Part shown: positions 6,996 to 14,820 of the stretch, in pieces
Layout of the letters: each line of letters starts with the position of its first letter
How positions within the stretch are numbered: the first letter of the stretch is position 1
Source: Sanchytrium tribonematis
Taxonomy: Eukaryota > Sanchytriomycota > Sanchytriomycetes > Sanchytriales > Sanchytriaceae
Direction: 5' to 3'
NCBI GenBank assembly: GCA_018985235.1
Contig: JADGIG010000162.1
Coordinates: 1-14,820 of the forward strand
DNA length: 14,820 nucleotides
Notes under the pieces: model-generated
What the model saw: only the letters and a program-made list of their open reading frames with translations
Database searches by the model: none
Told to the model about the DNA's origin: nothing
Made by a program: the position numbers and the translations under genes

Positions 6996-8152
6996 TCGGT
7001 GCGAATGTTTTGGCAACAAAGATCTCAAATGTTTCATTGCATGAATATGGGGTTGACTGTTTGTTCTGCGTAATAAACTTGATTTGAATATGATTCAAAC
7101 TTTTAACACTGAAAATATCGTGAGCAAACAACACATTTTGTTGCCTTAATTCAATTCAAATATCATCCTTTTTATAATCAGTGAGAGACTTAATTGGGTC
7201 TTTCCATGGATTAAATTGTGGTTTGGGGTTTGGTTGGATCCGTTCAATCAGGACTTTTGTGGAAAACATTAAATACAAATAGATATATGAATGAATCAGG
7301 AGATTATTGGAAAAACAGTGTCCATATTTAGAATGCTCTAATTTAGACATTCTTTCGGATTTATAGATTTGCGTTGAAATAAAACACAGTGGACTCAATG
7401 TAAACGTTTGAGCATTTTAACATTTCCAAAAATTGTATCTTGGCAGTATCACTATAAACAATGCAACTTAATTCTATGCCATTGTTCAAAGCAGGATAGA
7501 TTCAATATACAAGAAATGATGCTTCACCTCTGATGACTTTACATAGCTTCAGCTAGATGTTAGCCGTGAAGTAACTCAAAAAAGCGATAAGTGAGTATTG
7601 ACTGGCGAACAAACTTTAATTATCTTTTAATAACAAAAGGTTAATAATTGTTAATTTAATGGACAATACAATGGTGAATTCCAAAAATTTGCAAATCATT
7701 AAGCGAGTCATCAAGCATCAATAAATTTTAATTTGTTATAAAATTCTATATTTTCTTACGATTTCAAGCTGTTATTGATGCCAAATTCATACTTTAGTTA
7801 ATTTTAGTACTTTTAGGTATTTGTTGCACTCAGTCAGAATCTATTTCAACAAATACTAGCTCCATCGGACAATTCCTTTTAATTTCTCAACCCTTTTTAA
7901 AACTAAGGTCAATCGGAATTCGAGACTTTTAAAAATTCAACCATCCACTTTTAGCTTTTTCAATGAAATCAAGCATATTCATAAAATCTATTTAACCAAA
8001 TTATAGCGCAAACTTTGCGTTCCAATATATTCAAATGCTGCGATATCAAGGCACTGTAAATTTATTTGCGCTTGATCAGATTATTCTTTGTGGTGAGACT
8101 GCTGTGTAGATTGATAGTGCTCATACTAAACTGTACAAGAAAAAGGCACTAA
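6996..8152. other. No recognisable gene
   Basis: Long AT-rich stretch. An 80-codon minus-strand open frame (7156-7398) ends with a somewhat protein-like PNPKPQFNPWKDPIKSLT passage but matches nothing I know. The remainder has stops in all frames and no repeat structure that I can see. Confidence 0.3.
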
Positions 8153-8341
8153 AGTTGTGCCAATTTTGGGCTTAAAAGCTGTTATTTTGCTGAGAATTGT
8201 ATGGATTTACATATTGCGAAGCAAAAATAAATTGGTGAAGCGGGTTTTGAAAAATTAAGGGATGAAGGGTGCAAGGGTGCAATTACTACAATATTGTTGA
8301 ATGCATCAAACAAGGCTCTCAATAAGAAGCTGATAATCTGA
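8153..8341 (+). pseudogene. Unclassified broken coding frame
   Basis: A plus-strand frame between TAA 8150-8152 and TGA 8339-8341 is interrupted only by TAA 8228-8230. It reads SCANFGLKSCYFAENCMDL, then IGEAGFEKLRDEGCKGAIT and a helical end. Three Cys within about 15 residues suggest a degraded metal-binding region, but no standard finger spacing fits. It probably belongs to a transposon scrap; the antisense open frame at 8182-8421 is taken as its shadow. Confidence 0.25.
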
Positions 8342-8451
8342 CTCAAAATTTGATGATTACAGATGAAAGTGTCATTAGCTAAAGTGGCCCTGACATGTTC
8401 ATATCCATTAAACATGCGCAATTACACTCTTTGTAATTCGCTCTACAACTA

Positions 8452-8480
8452 TTGGTGTACGTAGATGCACCAACATCTAC
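8452..8480. repeat. Two interlocking perfect inverted repeats
   Basis: TTGGTG (8452-8457) pairs with CACCAA (8468-8473), and GTAGATG (8461-8467) pairs with CATCTAC (8474-8480). The arms alternate, so the two hairpins exclude each other or would form a very tight pseudoknot-like fold in RNA. There is no spacer between the last three arms. No gene or promoter clearly depends on it. Confidence 0.5.
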
Positions 8481-8708
8481 ACAATAAATGTCGTAAAAGA
8501 GAAAATTTGAAGTGAAGACCATTATTAATAAGTTACTTATTTATTTGCGAGGCCCTTGCGCTTATATACCTTTTTTAGAGCACATGCTTATTTGATTGGT
8601 ATCCAAACCTTATTAGACGACTTGGATCTTGTTTTAATCTGATTAGTCTGTTTATATTATTTCGTTGGATGTGGCATCAGCGAGGAATAAATTATTGAAT
8701 ATGAGGAA

Positions 8709-9022
8709 ATGAGTTTAGACAATTGTATTAAATTATCCAAAGTCAAATCCATCAAAATGTTAAGTTCTTCATCTGTAAAGCCTTTAAATTTTGCTTTTAA
8801 GTATCAGTCTGATGAAATTACAAAAGCACCAGAAAGTATTTACAAACAATCATCCAGCCAAATTAATTAAAGTTAATTAACAGATACATTAGACGTGACA
8901 ATAAGAACTATGTACGGGCTTGTTAAATTTGCACAAAACCTAATAGTATACTAGGTGCTCATCAATGTAGAAAATGTAAAAGAGCAGTTCACCAGAAATG
9001 CTGCGTGAAATATGTGAAATAA
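8709..9022 (+). pseudogene. LINE B: N-terminal segment with a PHD/RING-like zinc finger
   Basis: ATG at 8709 opens 53 codons, Ser- and Lys-rich (MSLDNCIKLSKVKSIKM), ending at TAA 8868-8870. A shifted frame from 8870 carries RRDNKNYVRAC, a TAA (8924-8926) and then ICTKPN and HQCRKCKRAVHQKCC. The spacing C-x2-C-x11-C-x2-C-x4-H-x2-C (with the stop as one x) is that of a PHD/RING-like cross-brace finger missing its last ligands. Such fingers occur near the N-terminus of proteins of several LINE clades, where they bind nucleic acid or chromatin. A TAA at 9020-9022 precedes the RT part in the same frame. Frameshifted and nonsense-interrupted. Confidence 0.5.
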
Positions 9023-9393
9023 AAATCATCTAATTCAAAACAACATATCATAGCTGATTCTGAATTTAAAGATGTCATGGCACACTTACCAAATAGAAAG
9101 GCTTATGGTATGAATGATATTCCTAATGAAGGCATTCCTTATGGAGGTTCCCTTTTTCAATTAGTTTTAAAAAATACTTGCGAAAAATGATAAATTATGG
9201 ATTTGCTCCCACTCAAATGAGATCACCAACACTTATTCAAGTACCAAAAAATCCATGCCCTACTTCTATTATGGAATGTAGACCAATATCATTGTTATTT
9301 ACTCTCAGAAATTGCTATAAAATATATTTAAATTTCTCACTAAAACAAATAGCAGTATACATGATGCAATTACACATCTTTAACACCCAATAA
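9023..9393 (+). pseudogene. LINE B: finger subdomain of a non-LTR reverse transcriptase
   Basis: The frame at 9023-9190 contains FKDVMAHLPNRKAYGMNDIP, matching the first LINE RT block ('lpn.KApG.DgIp'). After a shift near 9175, the frame 9178-9393 reads INYGFAPTQM, LIQVPKNPCP and CRPISLLFTLRN, the 'P..wk...i..i.K......RPIsLl.t..K' block. A further shifted frame about 9340-9380 gives SSIHDAITHL, which resembles the 'sT.dAi..l' block. The catalytic LDl..AFD and YADD blocks are absent because hAT sequence begins at about 9394. The RPISLL match is diagnostic of non-LTR RT. It differs in detail from LINE A, so it is a separate lineage. Confidence 0.75.
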
Positions 9394-10273
9394 ACACAAA
9401 GTCTAGATATAATCAGGAAATTCAATACATTAGTGTTGAATCATTCTCAGTTTCACGTTGTGTTGTTGCAAAGCAAAAATGTATTAGATTTAATTCACGT
9501 GAGGAATTGGGACAATTTATTGCTATTTGCTAGTGCATTGGACCCTCGATTTTACAAATCGATATTTGCATGAATTCATACCGCGTAAAATGAAGTCGGC
9601 TATTGGTAATTGATATTCACTTAGAATTTACTTCTCATTTAAACTCATTTTTACGCAGTAACTTCGCTTTCTCTTTTCCCTTTTAAACTTGACATTGTAC
9701 TCTCTGTAACCGGTACAATGTCACACACCCCAACATCTGACGTATCACTAGAAGTACAAACAGGATCATGTGATTCCAATTCAATACAAATCATCTTGCA
9801 CATCTCTCCTTTAATTTGATTCACAGATGACGATTTTAAATTCCCAATTTTACCACTCAAATCTGAAAATTCGGCACTTCTCACTTTTTTGACAATGCCT
9901 TAAATGTTTTTATCACATAATTTTGATTCACTACTACAAATATTTGGGATCAATTGGACTCAGAGAGGAAGAAGTAGATTTATTAAAGGAAAATATGTAA
10001 CGACAGAGACGAGATTCGAAAACAATTTCACTGTTGAGCAAGAAATAGACTCTTTTCTTCGAATTAGCTATGAATAATAGATGATTTGCCATGCTGCCAA
10101 GAATTTATTTGACAAAAAAGAAATTGGATGTGTTAGCAGAAAAATCAGTCGATCCGGAACACGCCTTTTCTTTGGCAACTTTTATATTGAACAAGTATAC
10201 AAATAGATTAGCACCTGAGAAATTAAAACTTAAAACGCAAGCCAAAACACACTTAAAGCACTTCATAAACTAA
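9394..10273 (+). pseudogene. Second hAT transposase remnant, C-terminal half
   Basis: One frame opens at 9394 and reads VLDLIHVRNWDNLLLFASAL DPRF around 9481-9552; 'aLDPRfk' is a hallmark of hAT transposases. It ends at TGA 9571. The same frame, after several stops, is again fairly open from about 9650 to 10078 and ends VEQEIDSFLRISYE, the 'E.E...yl' segment before dimerisation. A shifted frame at 10091-10273 has KSVDPEHAFSLATFILNKY and NRLAPEKLKLKTQ, equivalent to 'ps.ERaFS.ag.il...R.rLsp'. The ERxFS core is changed to EHAFS. It differs markedly from the hAT at 2194, so two hAT families are present. The Ser-rich minus-strand frame at 9651-9884 overlaps the middle and is ambiguous. Confidence 0.65.
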
Positions 10274-10419
10274 AATTTAACTTATGTCACCTAAACATGC
10301 GTTCTATCACTATAATATCCATGGATATCAGCTTGAAATTTGACAAAATAGTTCAATATTGGATTTTGGGAACTACATATTATCAAATTGTCTTGATATA
10401 TCAAACTAGTAACTCTAGT

Positions 10420-10437
10420 GCTCTGTCTCCGGCTCTG
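10420..10437 (-). repeat. Candidate right terminal inverted repeat of the second hAT element
   Basis: Read inward on the minus strand from 10437 the sequence is CAGAGCCGGAGACAGAGC. Starting with CAGAGCCGG is typical of hAT termini in animals. It lies 164 bp after the transposase stop. The neighbouring octamer TTTGCGTT (10438-10445) would be the target duplication, but no left terminus with that flank was found. Confidence 0.45.
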
Positions 10438-10439
10438 TT

Positions 10440-10980
10440 TGCGTTTTTTTTAATGTCTTCCTATTCTATCAAACACTAAAATGCATTTCTGCTGTTTTAT
10501 GCAGACCATATTACAATAGCGCCATTAATTGTTTCTTATTTTAATCAATACAATGTATAAATTATACAAAAACACAACATAAAGCATACTCGTAAGCATT
10601 TTCAAAACCACTGAATACAACAAATGATAGATCTTAATTTGGACTTGTGTGATGATGGTGGAATTGATTTTAATGCCTCGATTTTAGACGGATTGGGTTT
10701 TAAGCCTGTGGGTATTAAAACAAAGCCTAAAAATGGCAGTTACCAGACTGCAAAGACGCATTTGGATTTCTTAAGTACTAAATCATTTTGACGCCACATT
10801 TTGAACACAATATTCAACTGAAATAAATGCTGCTCTATATTATGGGGAAAGAATATCGTCAATGTAAACTAAAATACATCGAAGATGACCAATTAATGAA
10901 GTCATTAGTTCTTGAACTTCTTTTGATACTGTAGAAATACCCATTGGCATTTTTTAAAATTAAACTTGGGTGTTAAACCA
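10440..10980 (-). pseudogene. Ty3/gypsy-type reverse transcriptase to RNase H junction
   Basis: Reading down the minus strand, KMPMGISTVSKEVQELM (from about 10953) corresponds to the 'r.PFGl.nAp..Fq..m' block, followed by ILVYIDDIL with the catalytic YIDD at 10866-10855. After a stop and a frameshift come HLFQLNIVFKMWRQNDL, KKSKCVFAV, LPFLGFVLIPTGLKP and NPSKIEALKSIP, the exact order 'H...L..vf..l....l.l...KC.F....fLG..is..Gi.p.p.Ki.ai...p' of Ty3/gypsy RTs. Further down, WSA, a stop, and NSRNAF at about 10510-10485 match the 'f.W....q.AF' tether to RNase H. The fragment stops at the hAT end on one side and at LINE A on the other. At least six stops show it is dead. Confidence 0.8.
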
Positions 10981-11533
10981 ATACGGGGACGAAAACTTCT
11001 TTACAAAAATTTTCGGATACGCTACAATAAGCAAATCTGCCCACATTTTAACAGTTTACATAACTAAATTAGCATTTGGGACTTTAATAAAGCTCATTCT
11101 ACTAAAATTGCATATTAATTGCACCAAAAACGACGTTAAAATTGTCAAAAACAAATTAAAAAATCTAGAAAAATACAATTGTTTTTCCAATCACGGTGAT
11201 CTTTGTACCACTCACATGATTGCACAGACTACTCCTTTCACTTTAGATCACATTCTAAAAATATGTCATCTCGTTTTCATAATTCATTTTAGCGGCGAGA
11301 TATTCTCGAAATATGAAAATTCAAATTTGCATTGCCAAATCTCAGTAGATTGTGTTTATAAAGCCAACGCATCTCGATACAGTTTTTGGTATGCATTTGT
11401 AACTCAATCATGCTTTCAAAACAAAATATATTTATGTCACACTCATCCAATTTTTTTTCTGTTTAGCTCATACAATGAAAAAACTATTGATTTCAAATTG
11501 GAAATGCAAAAGAGCAAGAAACAAATTTATTAG
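10970..11533 (+). pseudogene. Unrecognised 187-codon frame at the 5' end of LINE A (possible ORF1 N-terminus)
   Basis: A frame from 10970 (GTG, after TAA) to TAG at 11531 is open for 187 codons, improbable by chance at this AT content. The product is rich in Cys and His in its second half (NCFSNHGDLCTTH, KICHLVFIIHF, LHCQISVDC, CFQNKIYLCHTH) and ends basic (EMQKSKKQ). No known finger spacing fits. There is no early ATG, so the true beginning may be lost by the 5' truncation usual for LINE copies. The first few codons overlap antisense gypsy sequence, so the element junction is near 10970-10990. A one-base shift near 11500-11530 would join it to the ORF1 frame that follows. Confidence 0.4.
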
Positions 11534-12258
11534 CAAGAAAATAGCAAATTTTGCAACTATGTATGAGACAGACAAGTCAGTTTATATACTTGTTGCCACT
11601 ACCAAAAGCAACGAGGAAGAAATTAAGGAATGAATCAGCAATGCTAATCTAACTGTTGCCAATTTATTTGAGGTACAACAATTCTTTGGTAAAATCATTC
11701 CTGAATCATATTTTAAAGACAAGGAACTAAAACATTATGGAGAATTGAAAGATCCTATGACTCAAAATGTGGCCAAGGCAATCGCAAGACTATTCAAGAT
11801 TGGAAAAATCATGCTGGACTACAGCTACATGCAATTTGATTTTAAGATTCACAAATCTACGAACATGAAAGTGTTTTGTGATGCATTAATATCTGATTGG
11901 TGGTCTAAAACCCTGAATAGACATTTGACATTAAATGTAGTACGAGAAATCTTAAATTATGATCAAATCAATCTTATTGAATTCACCACTTTAAACGGTT
12001 ACACTTTTAAGAAATATCTTATTCCATGCTCCTCCAACACAAGTGATCTGTGTTCTATCTTTATCAATCATTCGGGATTACCGAATTCCTTCTAATGATA
12101 TAACTACAGATGCTTCACCAATAAAAAATAAGCACAGCTTATCTCCCCTCGAATCAGAGAATAAAAGACTTAAAACCAGCCAGTTTCTCTCTTCAAATTT
12201 GAACACGAATCTAACCGATCCTCCAACTATTATTGACTTCGATGAACGCATGAAGTAG
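11475..12258 (+). pseudogene. LINE A ORF1
   Basis: From ATG 11475 a frame reads a basic start (CKRARNKFISKK), then YETDKSVYILVATTKSNEEE, and is interrupted by TGA 11631-11633. It then continues to TAA at 12093-12095 through EVQQFFGKIIPESYF, AKAIARLFKIGKIMLDYSY and ALISDWWSKTLNRHL. A shift near 12043-12090 leads into a Ser/Pro-rich tail (KNKHSLSPLESENKRLK) ending at TAG 12256-12258. ORF2 starts five bases later, the tight ORF1-ORF2 spacing common in LINEs. LINE ORF1 proteins bind element RNA. No zinc knuckle or RRM signature is obvious, so the role rests on position. The KRLK stretch could be a nuclear localisation signal. Confidence 0.6.
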
Positions 12259-12263
12259 ACACA

Positions 12264-12884
12264 ATGGACAGATATTTGTGCCACATTGATAATAATCTTA
12301 GAGTACTGCAGTATAACTGCAACAGAATTGGGAAATTGAACAATAAATTTGAATTTAACAACCTGGTTGAACACAATCCACATGTGATTATACTCCAGGA
12401 GACATAAACCGATAAAGTACTTTCCCAAGTCCCAAATTCTAAACAAATAAATCGAAAAAACTCTAAAAGACAATACAAACAACATTTATTTATTCATAAA
12501 TCTGTAAAAAACTTCAAGCAAATCCATTCCAGTGATAATTGTTACATTTATCAGTTTCATAATCAGCGCATTGCTTTTATCTACATTCCATATGCTCTTT
12601 TTCGCGATCAACAATACGAAGAGATCAAAAAATTTTTAAAAATCGCAATTGATTTAAAAGCTATCATTTTTGGTGATTTAAATTTTAATTTACTATCAAT
12701 ACATGGTTTCCATGATTCAGGTAGTAAATTACTTGTCCAATTAATGCAAAAAAACAGCTATAAGTTCCAAAATACGGATGAAAATTCAATGGTAAAAACT
12801 AATAAAATCCTGGATCATTGTTGGACCCATTCCTCACAATCGGATGCTGTTTTGAATCACTCTGTTATAAATAGACCAGATTAA
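12264..12884 (+). pseudogene. LINE A ORF2, endonuclease domain
   Basis: ORF2 begins at ATG 12264, five bases after the ORF1 stop. The frame reads LRVLQYNCNRIGKLN (the 'l.i.q.N..g' strand with its Asn), PHVIILQET (catalytic Glu), a single TAA directly after QET (12405-12407), RIAFIYIPYALF, AIIFGDLNFN (GDxN motif intact) and KILDHCW ('lDhi'). It ends at TAA 12882-12884. Eighteen bases beyond the last sense codon the expected SDH reads SGH, followed by TAG. This is an apurinic-type endonuclease, which nicks target DNA to prime reverse transcription. One early nonsense codon, a changed SDH aspartate and the terminal stop inactivate an otherwise well kept domain. Confidence 0.85.
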
Positions 12885-13154
12885 TTTACATCTGGTCACT
12901 AGCCAACCCTTTCCGAAGTCAAACTATTGAAATAAATTCATTCCTCAAGAAAAGAATATAACAACATCGTTAAACAAACTTAAGAACAAGCACATCTGGA
13001 ATTGCTGGACAGTTAGCACAGGATCCATCTGCGGCCTATCAAAACTTATGTCAAATTAAAAATGCCACTACAAAATCACAAGTCTTTTGTGACATTGATG
13101 ATATGATCGAATTTCAAAAACAACACTTTAACCATAAGCATCATGAATGGATAA
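12885..13154 (+). pseudogene. LINE A ORF2, endonuclease-RT linker, frameshifted
   Basis: This is the most damaged part of ORF2. The original frame shows SRKEYNNIVKQT and EQAHLELLDS between stops. A shifted frame takes over with AQDPSAAYQNLCQIKNATTK and DIDDMIEFQKQHFNHKHHE. The pattern of a basic helix, '..dp..aw...' and a 'f..hf.' helix is the usual linker between the two enzymatic domains. A second shift near 13150 restores the ORF2 frame. Confidence 0.6.
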
Positions 13155-13958
13155 AATCTCTCCAAAGATGACATTAATAAATCTAAAGAAATCATTTCTA
13201 AAATATTTACTACAAAAATTATTAAATCTGAACTTCAGCATCTCAATATAAATAAATCATCCGGAGGCTTATTACCTTCAATTGCAATTAAATTTTTACA
13301 CAGTAATGGAGTTAAGGTGATTCGAAACCTCTTTTCCTTATCATATTTGAGCGATGAAATTTCAAAAACATGGACCGAATCTGGTCTTGTTGAAATATTT
13401 AAAATTAAAGGATCAACTGATGATCCCAAATATTATCGACATATCAGTCTTCTTGTTCCTTTACGTAAAATATATGAAAAAATAATTTACTATTTTCATT
13501 TTCGCGAAAAATTAATCCCCTCTTATAAACAACATGGATTTTGTACATCTAGAAGTACATTAACTCAGCTGCACTACGTCAATAACTTTATTTTAAAATT
13601 CAGTAAAAATGGTGAGGTTATTATGGGATCTTTGGATCTTTCTAGCGCTTTCGATTGCATAATTTATGATGATTTTGTCAAATTTACACGCGATAAACTA
13701 CATATACATGATTTAAATTTAATTAGATCATTAATAGTAAATCAATCTATTTATTTAATCCGGGATTCTCAAAAATCTGAAATAAAAATGAAAAAGGGTT
13801 GCCCTCAAGGTGGCACCCTCTCTCCAATGCTTTTCTCTTTTGTCATTGACAAGATAATCTCAGAACTGAATTATGTTTCAGAAAAAATAGCCATCTGCCT
13901 TTAAGCGGATGATATTTTTCTCATTTCAAATGATGTTGATTATTTTAAACTGATTTAA
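13155..13958 (+). pseudogene. LINE A ORF2, reverse transcriptase finger and palm
   Basis: The frame is open for 249 codons from 13155 to a TAA at 13902. In order: NINKSSGGLLPSI (block 1), YYRHISLLVPLRKIYEKII (the RPISLL block with Pro changed to His), YKQHGFCTSRSTLTQL (block 3), SLDLSSAFDC (first catalytic Asp), KKGCPQGGTLSPMLFSF (block 4), then a TAA exactly where the aromatic residue of the (F/Y)ADD box should be, followed by ADDIFLIS (13905 on) and a stop at 13956. The order and motifs are diagnostic of non-LTR RT; GCPQGG.LSP resembles the Jockey/I/R1 group. Target-primed reverse transcription is the family's role. The stop in the catalytic box kills the enzyme although both aspartates remain. 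Confidence 0.9.
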
Positions 13959-14302
13959 AAAAAATCACCAATCTACTGATTAGATATTCATTCAAACCCA
14001 ATCCAAATAAGTACCAAATCCATGCTTCAAAAGATGTAAATATTGAACTAAATTAAATTAAATTGAAACAATCGTCTTGGATTAGATATTTAGGAGTGCA
14101 CTTAAATTGCTCTGGAATTGACTATGATAAAGAAATATCATGGAAAAAGCAAAAATTAGCATACCGTCAAATAAATAAAGATCTATCTACAAATTCACTT
14201 GAAAATACTGGAAATTTGTTCCACGGAAGAACCCTCTTTACTAAAGGAGTCATTTATCCATTATCAGCTACGGAATTACACTTTGGGACAGATACCACTT
14301 AA
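13959..14302 (+). pseudogene. LINE A ORF2, RT thumb region
   Basis: A different frame (a shift just after 13956) gives ITNLLIRYSFKPNPNKYQIH, equivalent to 'gL.ln..Kt', a TAA in an AT-rich TAAAT triplet repeat near 14049-14063, and then WIRYLGVHLNCSGIDYD, the 'ryLGv.l' block that closes LINE RTs. It continues with ISWKKQKLAYRQINKDL and ends TELHFGTDTT at TAA 14300-14302. Around 14255 the reading moves to the next frame, where YGITLWDRYHLKNFE matches the 'YG...w' block found after the thumb. Confidence 0.75.
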
Positions 14303-14820
14303 AGAACTTCGAATCAATACGCAAAAATGCATTTTATGATATATTTTCAAATACAAGAAAAATCCATGAACTATTAGGCAAATTTCATCATGCTTATAAA
14401 CTATACTCTAAAGCACGTCTTTCTTCTGAAAATCAGATATTAAATACCATTAAACAACTTCAAAATGAGGATTTAGATACACCAGATTCTTATATAAATT
14501 TATTAAAACATAACACTTCCCATGCAGATAACATGAACAGTTATGAGCCGCTTGTACACGAGAATAGAAAGGAATTGGATGCTGCCGTGGAGGAAAGACT
14601 GAAGAAAATGTGGGACACCCAGAAGCCAAAAATGACACAAGGAGACCACAGTCACGAAAGCATGACCGCGCAAGTCAACATTCCAGCGTCCCAGATTACG
14701 AAGAACCCTCTGAAATTAGATAAATTACTAACTAAACTAGCACTTAACAACTCAGACCCTCAATTCAATGACTATGAAGCTACTTTAAAGAGTAAGAAGC
14801 TACAAAGATTCTTTTTAGCA
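14245..14820 (+). CDS. C-terminal frame of LINE A ORF2, 192 codons, open at window edge
   Basis: The frame opens after TAA 14242-14244 and has no stop to the right edge. It starts with IISYGITLWDRYHLKNFE and IRKNAFYDIF, typical post-RT LINE sequence, followed by a helical segment (KLYSKARLSSENQILNTI). From about 14533 the composition changes: 40-55% GC and a charged, helical sequence (RKELDAAVEERLKKMWD, then QGDHSHESMTAQ), before turning AT-rich again (KLDKLLTKLALNNSD). No zinc knuckle or RNase H motif is seen. The later part may be the natural C-terminus of ORF2, a fused host exon (14533 is an in-frame ATG preceded by an acceptor-like CCCATGCAG), or another element. This is one of the longest intact frames in the window. 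Confidence 0.6.

Noticed and set aside
7156-7398. Minus-strand 80-codon frame as a gene
   Set aside because: Only its last 25 residues look protein-like, with no motif, no promoter and no related neighbouring frame.
8182-8421. Minus-strand 79-codon frame
   Set aside because: It overlaps a plus-strand frame with more protein-like composition and shows no motif of its own.
10438-10445. TTTGCGTT as a proven target-site duplication (further copies near 1182, 7364 and 8016)
   Set aside because: None of the other copies is followed by a CAGAG terminus, so they look coincidental.
12078-12485. Minus-strand frames of 135 and 82 codons
   Set aside because: They are antisense to the end of ORF1 and the start of the LINE A endonuclease, which have strong motifs on the plus strand.
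14049-14063. TAAAT triplet repeat as a LINE 3' tail
   Set aside because: It lies inside the ORF2 thumb region with LINE coding sequence on both sides, so it cannot mark the 3' end.
1-14820. Possible reassigned stop codon, since several frames are broken by single stops
   Set aside because: TAA, TAG and TGA all interrupt otherwise good frames and frameshifts accompany them in nearly every element, which is ordinary pseudogene decay. Recognisable ORF ends also use all three.

Overview
The window looks like AT-rich nuclear DNA of a eukaryote, most likely an invertebrate animal. It carries no operons, ribosome binding sites or tRNA/rRNA genes. It is packed with decayed pieces of eukaryotic transposable elements: hAT DNA transposons, a Ty3/gypsy-type LTR retroelement, and at least three, probably four, non-LTR (LINE) retrotransposons. 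Nearly every recognisable protein is broken by stops of all three kinds and by frameshifts, so most of the window is a transposon graveyard. The species cannot be named from what is here.

Layout, left to right. 1-589 (minus): an unrecognised protein frame running off the left edge, interrupted by one TGA, with a TATA box and an inverted CCAAT box upstream. 1407-2190 (plus): an apurinic-type endonuclease domain of a LINE ('LINE D'). 2194-3098 (plus): the C-terminal third of a hAT transposase, then a dense array of GGTATTGC subterminal repeats and a right terminal inverted repeat. 3124-3568 (plus): a frame that may be the endonuclease-RT linker of LINE D, cut off by the hAT. 3600-5541 (minus): a decayed RT palm and three coding blocks that may belong to one LINE ('LINE C'). 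5542-8700: mostly non-coding or unrecognisable, with a possible minus-strand intron, a CpG-rich patch with a 65-bp tandem duplication, and a pair of interlocking inverted repeats. 8709-9393 (plus): a zinc-finger-like segment joined almost directly to the first RT blocks of another LINE ('LINE B'). 9394-10437 (plus): a second, different hAT remnant. 10440-10980 (minus): a Ty3/gypsy RT to RNase H fragment. 10970-14820 (plus): the best preserved element, LINE A, with ORF1, endonuclease, RT and a C-terminal frame still open at the right edge.

The pieces do not form a pathway. They record successive insertions: a hAT apparently into LINE D, a hAT end directly against the gypsy fragment, and LINE A in head-to-head contact with that fragment. 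The parts least explained by known elements are the edge gene at 1-589, the CpG-rich duplicated patch near 6.7-7.0 kb, the zinc-finger/RT junction of LINE B, and the GC-shifted in-frame extension at the right edge.
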